Positions 37,316 through 44,987 of a stretch of 64,000 nt of DNA are shown here, in pieces (the stretch's first letter is position 1; every line of letters begins with the position of its first letter). The stretch spans positions 186,001 through 250,000 of the forward strand of contig NZ_QURL01000002.1 of assembly GCF_003403015.1 (NCBI RefSeq), in the 5' to 3' direction. Below the pieces are notes generated by a model. The model was not told the DNA's origin. It ran no database searches and was given only the letters and a program-made list of their open reading frames with translations. This stretch comes from Fulvimarina endophytica. Lineage in GTDB: Bacteria > Pseudomonadota > Alphaproteobacteria > Rhizobiales > Rhizobiaceae. A program made the position numbers and the translations under genes.

Positions 37316-37397
37316 TTGTCCTTAATAGGGCTTACGTGGTCTCTTGGCATTTGTCCATCGTGACCGGTACCGGACGGCCGAACGCCCATCCTTGTCC
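37316..37397. promoter_or_regulatory. Three TTGTCC repeats upstream of the S24 regulator
   Basis: TTGTCC occurs at 37316-37321, 37351-37356 and 37392-37397, 35 and 41 bases apart, all in the same orientation, within 115 bp ahead of the regulator's start. The nearest copy lies in an AT-rich patch (ATTGTCCTTAATA) that probably overlaps the promoter. Operator half-sites for autoregulation are a reasonable guess. Confidence 0.35.
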
Positions 37398-37484
37398 ACC
37401 ATGGGGGAAGGACGTCGAGGATCGCGGCAGGACAGGACCGGGCAAGTCCCGCCACCTCATGCTGCAGGTTCGGCGGACCCGGGT

Positions 37485-37790
37485 TCAGGCGCGGTGGGGA
37501 AGCGATTGCGACGAGATGTTCTCGGCTGCGCGAACGAAGGACGGCATGCGGGAGGCCGCATCCCTCGTCGATCGCCTCGCCAAAACGGGCGAAAGTGCCC
37601 TTTCGCAAGCCAGAAGTTCACGGTTTGCGGTCGGCTCCTGGGGAGCGAGCGCGGAAAGGAGCTTCTGCAAGCCGAGATTGTAGTTGCGAAGGCCCGCGAC
37701 CATCAGGTGCAACTGCCCGTCCTCGGTGAAATCGCCCTGGAATTCGCCAGCCGGCTGCCGGTGACAGGCGATCGGTCTGTCGTCGAACAT
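37485..37790 (-). CDS. Small protein of unknown function
   Basis: 101 residues, no signal or membrane segment; moderate Arg content, three cysteines at most. Recognised only by its start: GGAGAG seven bases before ATG 37790, the best ribosome-binding site in this 736-bp gap, and an uninterrupted frame with acceptable composition. Family not recognised. The stretch GEFQGDFTEDGQLHLMVAGL reads like genuine protein. It could still be a chance frame. Confidence 0.45.
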   Translation of the reverse strand: MFDDRPIACHRQPAGEFQGDFTEDGQLHLMVAGLRNYNLGLQKLLSALAPQEPTANRELLACERALSPVLARRSTRDAASRMPSFVRAAENISSQSLPHRA

Positions 37791-38020
37791 GACATGACTC
37801 TCCGATGAAACGCTGCGGATAAAATTCCCGTCACCTGTAGGGGGATACTACACCCGGGGCCGATCGAACGAAAGGGGGCCGCCACCGGCGGCGACGTCAT
37901 TTCGTGTTTCCGAATCAGTCCGTTCCGCCGAATTGTCCCGAGGCGCCGGTGCTGCGGGCTCTTCGCCCCAGGTGCCGGACGCGCCATATGGTTTCTCCCC
38001 GGTGAACGAAGAACGGAGAC

Positions 38021-38326
38021 GTGGCGGTGGCGCAGGAGAGGATCAGGGTCCTCGTTCACGGCCGGGTCCAGGGCGTGGGCTTTCGCGCATGGACGCGGCA
38101 GGCTGCCGAGATGCGGAGGCTGACCGGCTGGTGCCGCAACCGGTCCAGCGGCGCCGTTGAGGTCCTCGCCGCCGGCGCGAGCGAGGATCTTCGGCGATTT
38201 CTCGCCGATCTCGAAGAGGGGCCCTCGCTTGCGGCGGTGGATCGCGTGGAGAGGATCGATATAGGCGAGGACGGCGGCGAGGATTTCGCGGTTCTCGAAA
38301 ACTTCGAGATCAGGCCGACCGCCTGA
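38021..38326 (+). CDS. acyP: Acylphosphatase
   Basis: 101 residues with a GTG start (a second GTG two codons on has the better spacing to GGAG). The signature RVLVHGRVQGVGFRAWTRQAA carries the phosphate-binding loop Arg, and GWCRNRSSGAVEVLAAG the catalytic Asn. The enzyme hydrolyses acyl-phosphates. Its stop abuts the stop of lipB with no gap. Confidence 0.93.
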   Translation: MAVAQERIRVLVHGRVQGVGFRAWTRQAAEMRRLTGWCRNRSSGAVEVLAAGASEDLRRFLADLEEGPSLAAVDRVERIDIGEDGGEDFAVLENFEIRPTA

Positions 38327-39109
38327 TCATCCGCGCGCCTCGTCCGCTTCGGACAGGCTTACGACCGGGCCGAAGATCGCCTCGAAATTGCGTCTGAGCA
38401 GCGTATCGACTTCGGGCATGGAGACGAGGTGCCCGAGATCGGCGAGGCTCGTGACCCCGAATTCGCGGACGCCGCAGGGCACGATGCCGGAAAAATGGTC
38501 GAGATCGGGGTCGACGTTCAGCGAGATGCCGTGGAACGTGACCCATTTGCGGACCCGGATGCCGATCGCCGCGATCTTGTCCTCGGCCAGGGCGCCGTTC
38601 GCGAGCGGCGGCCGCTCGGGCCGCTCCACCCAGACGCCGACCCGTTCCTCGCGGCGCTCGCCCTTGATGTGAAACTCCGCGAGGGTCGCGATGATCCAGG
38701 CTTCGAGCGCGGCGACGAAGGCGCGCACGTCCTGCCGCCGTCGCTTCAGGTCGAGGCAGACATAGGCGATGCGCTGGCCCGGCCCGTGATAGGTGTATTC
38801 GCCGCCTCTGCCGGCCTCGAACACCGGAAAGCGGGATGCATCGATGAGGTCGGCGGCGTTCGCCTTCGTCCCGGCCGTGTAGAGCGGGGGATGCTCGAGA
38901 AGGAAAATCGTCTCCGGCGCCTCGCCGAGATCGATCGCGGCCACGCGTTCCTCCATGAGGGCGAGGGCCTGCGGATAGGGCGTGAGGCCGCCCAGAATCG
39001 TCCACGCGACCGGTGGCGCGCCCTCGGCGGGCAGGAACTGCCGGGCATTCGTGGAAAGACGCGGCCCCGCCGCGGGGGCAGGGAACGAAGCGGGAGAGAG
39101 GTCGGCCAT
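38327..39109 (-). CDS. lipB: Octanoyltransferase LipB
   Basis: 260 residues from ATG 39109; the frame is open for another 39 residues upstream. LipB moves octanoyl from ACP to lipoyl-domain proteins. Motifs: [20 protein letters not shown], the conserved [21 protein letters not shown] with the catalytic Lys, and GIVPCGV with the nucleophilic Cys. Tail to tail with acyP, the two stop codons being adjacent. Confidence 0.95.
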   Translation of the reverse strand: MADLSPASFPAPAAGPRLSTNARQFLPAEGAPPVAWTILGGLTPYPQALALMEERVAAIDLGEAPETIFLLEHPPLYTAGTKANAADLIDASRFPVFEAGRGGEYTYHGPGQRIAYVCLDLKRRRQDVRAFVAALEAWIIATLAEFHIKGERREERVGVWVERPERPPLANGALAEDKIAAIGIRVRKWVTFHGISLNVDPDLDHFSGIVPCGVREFGVTSLADLGHLVSMPEVDTLLRRNFEAIFGPVVSLSEADEARG

Positions 39110-39210
39110 CGCGGCAAGATAGTCGGCGATCGCGGGCCACGAAAGATCCTCCGCACCGCCGCCTCTGATCGGCGCGAACATTTCCCTTGCTCTGCCGTCG
39201 AGAATTGCTC

Positions 39211-39270
39211 TTGCGGCCTTCGGCAAGTCTTGTTACATGCCCGCTCACCGAAGCGATACCAACGCTTCGG
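39211..39270 (+). promoter_or_regulatory. Candidate tRNA-Leu promoter and leader hairpin
   Basis: TTGCGG (39211-39216) and TTACAT (39233-39238), spaced 16 bp, are followed by a perfect 8-bp stem CCGAAGCG / CGCTTCGG with 7-nt loop (39248-39270) ending 9 bases before the mature tRNA. The hairpin would be at or near the 5' end of the precursor. Confidence 0.4.
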
Positions 39271-39279
39271 ACACGGCGT

Positions 39280-39364
39280 GCGGTCGTGGCGGAATTGGTA
39301 GACGCGCAGCGTTGAGGTCGCTGTGGGGCAACCCGTGGAAGTTCGAGTCTTCTCGACCGCACCA
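39280..39364 (+). tRNA. tRNA-Leu (anticodon GAG)
   Basis: Starts GCGGTCG and ends CGACCGC plus the encoded ACCA. D-arm GGCGGAATTGGTAGACGC, anticodon stem CAGCG / CGCTG enclosing TTGAGGT (GAG), the long variable arm of class II tRNAs (around TGGGGCAACCCGTG), and a T-arm with TTCGAGT. 85 bases. Reads CUC and CUU codons, frequent in this GC-rich genome. No attachment-site duplication or integrase next to it. Confidence 0.97.
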
Positions 39365-39696
39365 TTACTTTTCGGGGCAGTTGATTTCATTAAGGAAATC
39401 GCCCTGAACCCCGCACTTCCTGCAAGGTGCGGGGATAGACTGTCCCCCTCGCATTTCGCTTCAGCTTCGAGGTTGCTCATGCAGCCCGACGTCGGCGATT
39501 ATCGGATCAGGTATAGAGCAAGGTAACGGCGCAGCCGGTCCTGCGTCCTTCCGGCCATTTTCCCGAATGTCGTAAGCGAGGCCTGCTGACGATCCTGTGT
39601 CGTCTATGGCGCGATCGCGCCTTTCGCCGGCCGGCGAAAGCCTCTAGAGCCTCCTCAACGCAGCTGTTCGCGCTTGAGCCCGGAGAGGGAGGGATC
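39365..39696. other. Palindrome-rich region between tRNA-Leu and mgtE
   Basis: 332 bases without a protein gene and with unusual density of perfect dyads: GATTTC/GAAATC (39383-39400), CCCCGCAC/GTGCGGGG (39409-39434, may terminate the tRNA transcript), CCGACGTCGG (39486-39495), CGCAG/CTGCG (39530-39545), GGCGCGATCGCGCC (39608-39621), CTTTCGCCGGCCGGCGAAAG (39621-39640) and CTCTAGAG (39642-39649). GGGGA/TCCCC (39431-39447) competes with the 39409 hairpin. This could be a structured leader of mgtE or a set of operators; there is no recognisable M-box riboswitch. Confidence 0.5.
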
Positions 39697-41106
39697 ATGA
39701 TCGAAACCCTGGATGCACGCCGCACCTCGGAGCAGGCTCGCGACCTCGGCATCTATGACGAGGACGGCTTCGTCGAAAGCGCGTTCCTGTCGCGAATCGA
39801 GGATCTGGTCGAGGCGGAAAACGCGCCGACGCTCAAATCCCTCGTCGAGCCCCTGCACGAGTCCGAACTCGGCGACATTCTCGAAACTCTCGACAACGAG
39901 CCGCGCCAGGGCCTCGTGCGCCTTCTCGGCGAGGACTTCGACTATTCGGCGCTCACCGAGGTCGACGAGGCCATCCGCCTCTCGATCGTCGGCGCCATGC
40001 CCAATCCGCAGATCGCGGCCGCCCTCGGCGAACTCGATTCGGACGACGCGGTCTACATTCTCGAGGATATCGAGGAGGACGACCGCAAGGAAATTCTCGC
40101 CGCCTTGCCCTTCCGCGAGCGCATGCGGCTGCGCCGTTCGCTGGACTATCCGGAGGAATCGGCCGGTCGGCGCATGCAGACCGAGTTCGTCGCGGTTCCG
40201 CCCTACTGGTCGGTCGGCCAGACCATCGACTACATGCGCGAGGACGAGGACCTGCCGACCTCTTTCGCCCAGATCTTCGTCGTCGATCCGATGTTCAAGC
40301 TGATCGGCGCGGTCGAACTCGACCGGATCCTCCGGGCCAAGCGGCTGGAGAAGATCGACGAGATCATGCACGACACGCGCCACGCCATTCCGGCCGAGAT
40401 GGACCAGGAAGAGGCCGCGCAGATCATCGAGCAATACGATCTTCTCTCCGCGGCCGTGGTCGACCGCGACGAGAGGCTCGTGGGCGTCCTGACCATCGAC
40501 GACGTGATCGACATCGTGCAGGCCGAGGCCGAGGAGGACATCAAGCGCCTCGGCGGTGTCGGCGACGAAGAGATCTCCGATACGGTTCTGACGGCGGTGC
40601 GCTCGCGCTTCACCTGGCTTCTCGTCAATCTTGCGACCGCGATCCTCGCCTCCCTCGTGATCGGCCTGTTCGATGCGACGATCCAGCATATGGTCGCGCT
40701 CGCCGTCCTGATGCCGATCGTCGCGTCCATGGGTGGAAATGCGGGGACGCAGACCATGACGGTCGCCGTGCGCGCGCTCGCCTCGCGCGATATCGATCTG
40801 CGCAATGCCGGGCGAATCATCCGGCGCGAAAGCCTGATCGGGCTCGTGAACGGCGTTCTCTTCGCGGTCATCATCGGCCTCGTCGCGGCCGTCTGGTTCC
40901 AGGATGCCGGTCTCGGCCAGGTGATCGCGATCGCCATGATCGTCAACATGATCGCCGCCGCGCTCGCCGGGATCCTGATCCCGCTCGTCCTCGACAATCT
41001 CGGCGCCGACCCGGCTCTGGCTTCCGGCACCTTCGTCACCACGGTCACGGACGTCGTCGGCTTCTTCGCCTTTCTGGGGCTCGCGGCCTGGTGGTTCAAT
41101 CTGTGA
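39697..41106 (+). CDS. mgtE: Magnesium transporter MgtE
   Basis: 469 residues, preceded by GGAGAGGGAGGG. MgtE layout: an N-terminal helical N domain (about 1-130), two CBS domains (FAQIFVVDPMFKLIGAVELD and LLSAAVVDRDERLVGVLTIDDVIDIV) that sense Mg2+, a plug helix, and five membrane helices with the pore motif MPIVASMGGNAGTQTM. It carries Mg2+ into the cell and is closed by high internal Mg2+. The preceding 90 bases contain three perfect palindromes. Confidence 0.95.
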   Translation: MIETLDARRTSEQARDLGIYDEDGFVESAFLSRIEDLVEAENAPTLKSLVEPLHESELGDILETLDNEPRQGLVRLLGEDFDYSALTEVDEAIRLSIVGAMPNPQIAAALGELDSDDAVYILEDIEEDDRKEILAALPFRERMRLRRSLDYPEESAGRRMQTEFVAVPPYWSVGQTIDYMREDEDLPTSFAQIFVVDPMFKLIGAVELDRILRAKRLEKIDEIMHDTRHAIPAEMDQEEAAQIIEQYDLLSAAVVDRDERLVGVLTIDDVIDIVQAEAEEDIKRLGGVGDEEISDTVLTAVRSRFTWLLVNLATAILASLVIGLFDATIQHMVALAVLMPIVASMGGNAGTQTMTVAVRALASRDIDLRNAGRIIRRESLIGLVNGVLFAVIIGLVAAVWFQDAGLGQVIAIAMIVNMIAAALAGILIPLVLDNLGADPALASGTFVTTVTDVVGFFAFLGLAAWWFNL

Positions 41107-41126
41107 TGTCGCGGCGGAAGCGGATT

Positions 41127-41142
41127 TGACTTTTACGTAAAT
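41127..41142 (+). promoter_or_regulatory. Candidate operator of the MerR gene, shared with the acyl-CoA dehydrogenase operon
   Basis: TGACTTTTACGTAAAT, with the perfect 10-bp palindrome TTTACGTAAA at 41132-41141, starts 83 bp before the MerR start codon. MerR-family regulators bind such long-spaced palindromes and often control themselves. The same element, 14 of 16 positions, occurs at 24459-24474. Confidence 0.65.
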
Positions 41143-41209
41143 CTGGCTTCATGCATCGCAGGACCGGGCGGCAGCGGAGCGCCGCCCGAACGGAAGGCGC
41201 GCGACCACC

Positions 41210-41608
41210 ATGCAGGACGAATTTTTCTCGATTTCCGATCTGACGCGCGAGTTCGACGTGACGACGCGGACCATCCGCTTCTACGAGGACGAGGGGCTGA
41301 TCCATCCGGTTCGCCGCGGCCGCACGCGGCTCTTCCGCCAGTCCGACAGGCAGCTTCTGCGCAACATCCTGCGCGGCAAGCGGCTCGGCTTCTCGATCGC
41401 CGAGATCCGCGAGATCGTCGGCATGTACAAGGCACCGCCGGGCGAGGTGGGGCAGCTCCAGTCGATTCTCGGAAAGGTGCGCGCACGAAAGGCCGAGCTC
41501 GAACAGAAGCAGCGGGACATCTCCGACCTCCTCAGCGATCTGAAGAATGCCGAGGAGACCTGCGAGGCCCGCCTCTCCGAGATCGGCGAGACGGCCGGCC
41601 AGTCCTGA
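41210..41608 (+). CDS. MerR-family regulator, probably of acyl-CoA catabolism
   Basis: 132 residues. The winged helix-turn-helix is SISDLTREFDVTTRTIRFYEDEGLIHPVRRGRTRLF, followed by the MerR second helix pair (RLGFSIAEIREIVGMYK) and a coiled-coil dimerisation helix. It lacks the metal-binding cysteine pattern of true MerR, CueR or ZntR. In many alphaproteobacteria the homologous protein is encoded beside acyl-CoA dehydrogenase genes (LiuR-like); here it lies apart but shares a palindrome with that operon 17 kb away. Transcribed with or just after mgtE, but with its own operator. Confidence 0.85.
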   Translation: MQDEFFSISDLTREFDVTTRTIRFYEDEGLIHPVRRGRTRLFRQSDRQLLRNILRGKRLGFSIAEIREIVGMYKAPPGEVGQLQSILGKVRARKAELEQKQRDISDLLSDLKNAEETCEARLSEIGETAGQS

Positions 41609-41612
41609 AGGG

Positions 41613-42650
41613 TCAGCCGCCGGAGCCCGGAGCCGCGGCACCGAAGCCTTCGCGCTCATAGCTTTCATAGGAGCAGCGCTGCGTGATGTCGCGCACGCTC
41701 TGTCGCTGGATCTCGTCCAGCTGCCCGGCCATCATGGACCCGAAGAGCCCGGTCTCGTCGAGCGCCGTCTTCGAGCAGCTGCAATAGTTGGCGCAGAACG
41801 CCTCGCTATTGGTGGCAAGGCAGGTCTGGCGGCAGTCGCGCGAGAAGGCGAGGTTCGGATCGGGCGGAACGACGAGGGTCGCGAGGAAGACGAGACCGAA
41901 CAGAACCGGCTGGTGGATCAGGTAGAAGGCCAGCGAGTGACGGCCGAGCAGTGCCAGATGGCGCAAGGGCCCGAGCTTCGGATCGACGCTCCGCCGCACG
42001 AAGGCGAGGAGGTTTCGGTCCACCGTCAGCCGCCCGAAGGCGATGCCGAGAAGGACGACCCCGAAAAAGGGGAAGACCGGAACGAAATCGTTGGAGAAGG
42101 GCGGAGTCGCGTTGAGCCCGATCCAGACGAGATAGATCGGATCGAAGACCTCGCTGCGGAAGACGAAGGGCAGGGCGATCGCGCCGAGGCCGAGGAGGAA
42201 GGTGAGAGCGGCGGGAAGCCGGATGAAGAGAAGGCCTGCGAGCGAGGCGAAGGCGATGTGCTGCAGGATGCCGAAGAACACATAGCTTTCCGGCGTCACC
42301 ACCATGGTGACGACCGTGATCGCGAGGCCGCCCGCGACGATCTGCGCGAGGCGCGTGAAGAAGGGTTTCCAGCGCACGCCCTTCGCATGGGCGAGGACGA
42401 GGCTGAAACCCACGAGGAACAGGAAGCTGGAGGCGATGCAGCGGGCGAAGACGATCCACCCACCGCTCGTCGCCATGCCGCGCGGCACATAGCCGAAATT
42501 GTCGAGATCCCAGGTGAAGTGGTAGATCGCCATGGCGACGAGCGCGAGGGCTCGTGCGACGTCGATGGCGACGACGCGGCCGCGCTCGCTCGGAGCGGGC
42601 GATTGTCCGGCCGAACCTTCGGGCGCGCGCGATGAAACGATTTCCGACAT
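41613..42650 (-). CDS. DUF1624 / heparan-alpha-glucosaminide N-acetyltransferase-like membrane protein
   Basis: 345 residues from ATG 42650, with about eight membrane helices. The first, RVVAIDVARALALVAMAIYHFTWDL, carries the family motif (D-x-x-R-x-x-A, then H-x-x-W/D). RHSLAFYLIHQPVLFG near the end is also typical. The family transfers acyl groups across membranes to sugars; the bacterial substrate is unknown. After the last helix comes a cysteine-rich tail, five Cys within about 20 residues (C-x3-C-x8-C-x3-C-x-C), then one more. Divergent from the aldo/keto reductase gene. Confidence 0.82.
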   Translation of the reverse strand: MSEIVSSRAPEGSAGQSPAPSERGRVVAIDVARALALVAMAIYHFTWDLDNFGYVPRGMATSGGWIVFARCIASSFLFLVGFSLVLAHAKGVRWKPFFTRLAQIVAGGLAITVVTMVVTPESYVFFGILQHIAFASLAGLLFIRLPAALTFLLGLGAIALPFVFRSEVFDPIYLVWIGLNATPPFSNDFVPVFPFFGVVLLGIAFGRLTVDRNLLAFVRRSVDPKLGPLRHLALLGRHSLAFYLIHQPVLFGLVFLATLVVPPDPNLAFSRDCRQTCLATNSEAFCANYCSCSKTALDETGLFGSMMAGQLDEIQRQSVRDITQRCSYESYEREGFGAAAPGSGG

Positions 42651-42750
42651 TTCCGGGCTTTCCCGTTCTGGATCGATCGGCTCCCTGCCTATCTTCTTTG
42701 GAGAGAGGCCGGAAGTGCCGGCAGGACCAAAGCCCAATCGAGAGACCATC

Positions 42751-43581
42751 ATGAAGATCATCGAGGCGCATGGCGCGTCCATCCCCGCACTCGGGCTCGG
42801 AACCTACACGCTGAAAGGCGACCAGTGCGTCGATCTCGTCGCCAAGGCGATCGAGACCGGCTATCGCCACATCGATACCGCGCGCATGTACGAGAACGAG
42901 GCTTCGGTCGGCGAGGGCATCCGCCAGAGCGGCGCCGACCGCGCGGACCTGTTCGTGACCACCAAGGTCTGGTGGACCGACATCTCCGGCGCCCAGCTGA
43001 TCGAGGCCGCCAAATCCAGCGTCGACAGGCTGGGCATCGGCCCGGTCGACCTGCTGCTGATCCACTGGCCCAATCCCGACATCGCGCTCGAGGAGAGTAT
43101 CGACGCGCTGAACGGCGCGCTCGCCCAAGGCTTCACGAAGCATATCGGCGTCGCCAACTTCCCGAACGCGCTCTTCCGCGAAGCGGTCACGGTGTCCGAC
43201 AAGCCCCTCGTCTGCAACCAGGTCGAGTATCACCCGATGCTGTCCCAGAACAGCGTTCTGGAGGCCTGCCGGCAGAACGGTTCGGCGATGATCTCCTATT
43301 CGCCCATCGGCAAGGGAGGCGATCTTCTCGGCCAGGAGCCGATCACGCGGATCGCCGAGGCGCACGGGCGCTCGCCCGCCCAGATCGTGCTCGCCTGGCA
43401 TATGAGCCAGGACAATGTCGGCGCGATCCCCCGCACGTCGAACCCCGACCGCCTGTCCGAGAACATCTCGGTCTTCGACATCGAGCTCGGAGAGGACGAG
43501 ATCGCGGAGATCTCCGCTCTCGCTTCGCCGGACGGGCGTCTCATCGATCCGTCCTTCGCGCCGGTCTGGGATCGCGACTGA
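42751..43581 (+). CDS. Aldo/keto reductase
   Basis: 276 residues from ATG 42751. TIM-barrel reductase with the catalytic tetrad in TGYRHIDTARMYENE (Asp, Tyr), VTTKVWW (Lys) and LLLIHWPNP (His), plus NQVEYHPML and the C-terminal NADPH-binding IPRTSNPDRLSENI. Group resembles DkgA/2,5-diketo-gluconate reductases, with broad carbonyl substrates. Its stop overlaps the MscS start by one base (TGATG). Confidence 0.92.
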   Translation: MKIIEAHGASIPALGLGTYTLKGDQCVDLVAKAIETGYRHIDTARMYENEASVGEGIRQSGADRADLFVTTKVWWTDISGAQLIEAAKSSVDRLGIGPVDLLLIHWPNPDIALEESIDALNGALAQGFTKHIGVANFPNALFREAVTVSDKPLVCNQVEYHPMLSQNSVLEACRQNGSAMISYSPIGKGGDLLGQEPITRIAEAHGRSPAQIVLAWHMSQDNVGAIPRTSNPDRLSENISVFDIELGEDEIAEISALASPDGRLIDPSFAPVWDRD

Positions 43582-44981
43582 TGGATATCGAGCGCCTCGA
43601 CGAGCTCTGGCAGCAGATTCTGCTGCGGGGCCGGATGGCGCTCGATTTCTTCTACCAGCCCTCGCAGATGGCCCAGGTCGGGGCCGTCCTCGTCTGTCTC
43701 GTGCTCGCCTTCGCCGCCGACCGGCTGACCCGAAAGCCGATCGAGCGCGAAGCCCGGCGCATCAAGGGAGCCCCGGGTCTCCTGCGCGTCGTCGTGGCGA
43801 TCCGCCGGCGCATGGGCCTTCTCTATTTCGTCGTCTTCCTGTTCCTCGCGACGCTTCTCGACATCAGCGCGGGCGGGCCGAGAAGCGAGATCGTCTCGAT
43901 CGTCTTCAAGCTGTCGCTGACGCTTCTCGTCATCTCGGTCTCCTCGCGCCTGGTGCGCAACCGCCTCCTGTCGCGCGCCATCACATGGATCGCCTGGGGC
44001 ATCGTCGCGCTCTCCATCCTCGGCCTTCTGGGGCCGCTCACCGTCACGCTCGATGCGGCCGCCTTCTATGTCGGCGACAACCGCATCTCGGCGCTGATGA
44101 TCATCAAGTCCATCCTGATCCTGGTCATCACGCTCTGGCTGGCGAGCCTCGTCGGCCGCTATCTCGACGGCCGGGTGCAGAAATCGGAAGAGCTGACGCC
44201 GACCCTTCGCGTCCTCATCGGCAAGTTCCTCAAGATCGGACTGATTCTCCTGTCGCTGACGGTCTCGCTGGCAGCCGTCGGCGTCGATCTCACGGCGCTG
44301 ACCGTCCTTTCGGGCGCCATCGGCGTCGGTCTCGGCTTCGGCCTTCAGAAGGTCGTCTCGAACTTCATTTCCGGCATCATCATCCTTCTCGATCGCTCGA
44401 TCAAACCGGGCGACACGATCTCCCTCGACAACACCTTCGGCTGGATCCGCGAACTGCGCGCGCGCTTCGTCTCGGTGGTGACGCGGGACGGCAAGGAATA
44501 TCTCATCCCGAACGAGGACTTCATCACCAACAAGGTGATCAACTGGTCCTTCTCCAACGATCTCGTGCGGGTCGACGTGGAATTCGGCGTCTCCTACGAT
44601 TCCGATCCCCACCACGTGATCGCGGTCGCCAAGGAGGCGACCTTGAGCGTCGAGCGCGTGGTGGGCCATCGCGGCGTCGTCTGCTGGATGACGGCCTTCG
44701 GCTCGTCCTCGATCGATTTCATCGTCCGCTTCTGGATCACCGACGCCCCGGCCGGGCTCGTCAACGTGAAGGGGCAGGTGCTGCTTGCGATCTGGGACGC
44801 CTTCAAGGCAGAAGGCATCAACATCCCGTTCCCCCATCGCGAGATCATCATGCGCACGCCCGTCGATCTCAACGTGAAGGACGCCGATTTCGAGATCCTG
44901 CGCAAATCCCGCCGCGAACCGGGCGAACCGCGCGAAGATGCCGAACCGGGCAAGCCCGGCGGCGCGGCGGGCGAACGATAG
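43581..44981 (+). CDS. Mechanosensitive ion channel of the MscS family
   Basis: 466 residues. Five or so hydrophobic segments precede the MscS core: the pore-lining helix GAIGVGLGFGLQKVVSNFISG and the beta domain starting IILLDRSIKPGDTISLDN, then SVVTRDGKEYLIPNEDF and a C-terminal alpha/beta domain ending in a Gly/Pro-rich charged tail. Longer than E. coli MscS (286), like the YbdG or rhizobial mid-size channels. It opens under membrane tension. Coupled to the aldo/keto reductase start-stop, with YdcF six bases after. Confidence 0.9.
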   Translation: MDIERLDELWQQILLRGRMALDFFYQPSQMAQVGAVLVCLVLAFAADRLTRKPIEREARRIKGAPGLLRVVVAIRRRMGLLYFVVFLFLATLLDISAGGPRSEIVSIVFKLSLTLLVISVSSRLVRNRLLSRAITWIAWGIVALSILGLLGPLTVTLDAAAFYVGDNRISALMIIKSILILVITLWLASLVGRYLDGRVQKSEELTPTLRVLIGKFLKIGLILLSLTVSLAAVGVDLTALTVLSGAIGVGLGFGLQKVVSNFISGIIILLDRSIKPGDTISLDNTFGWIRELRARFVSVVTRDGKEYLIPNEDFITNKVINWSFSNDLVRVDVEFGVSYDSDPHHVIAVAKEATLSVERVVGHRGVVCWMTAFGSSSIDFIVRFWITDAPAGLVNVKGQVLLAIWDAFKAEGINIPFPHREIIMRTPVDLNVKDADFEILRKSRREPGEPREDAEPGKPGGAAGER

Positions 44982-44987
44982 GCCATC

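Noticed and set aside
37324..37337. CtrA-like TTAA...TTAC upstream of the S24 regulator
   Set aside because: Spacing is six and the second half is TTAC, so it falls outside the consensus.
39280..39364. Integration site at tRNA-Leu
   Set aside because: No duplicated tRNA 3' end, integrase or island-like genes flank it.
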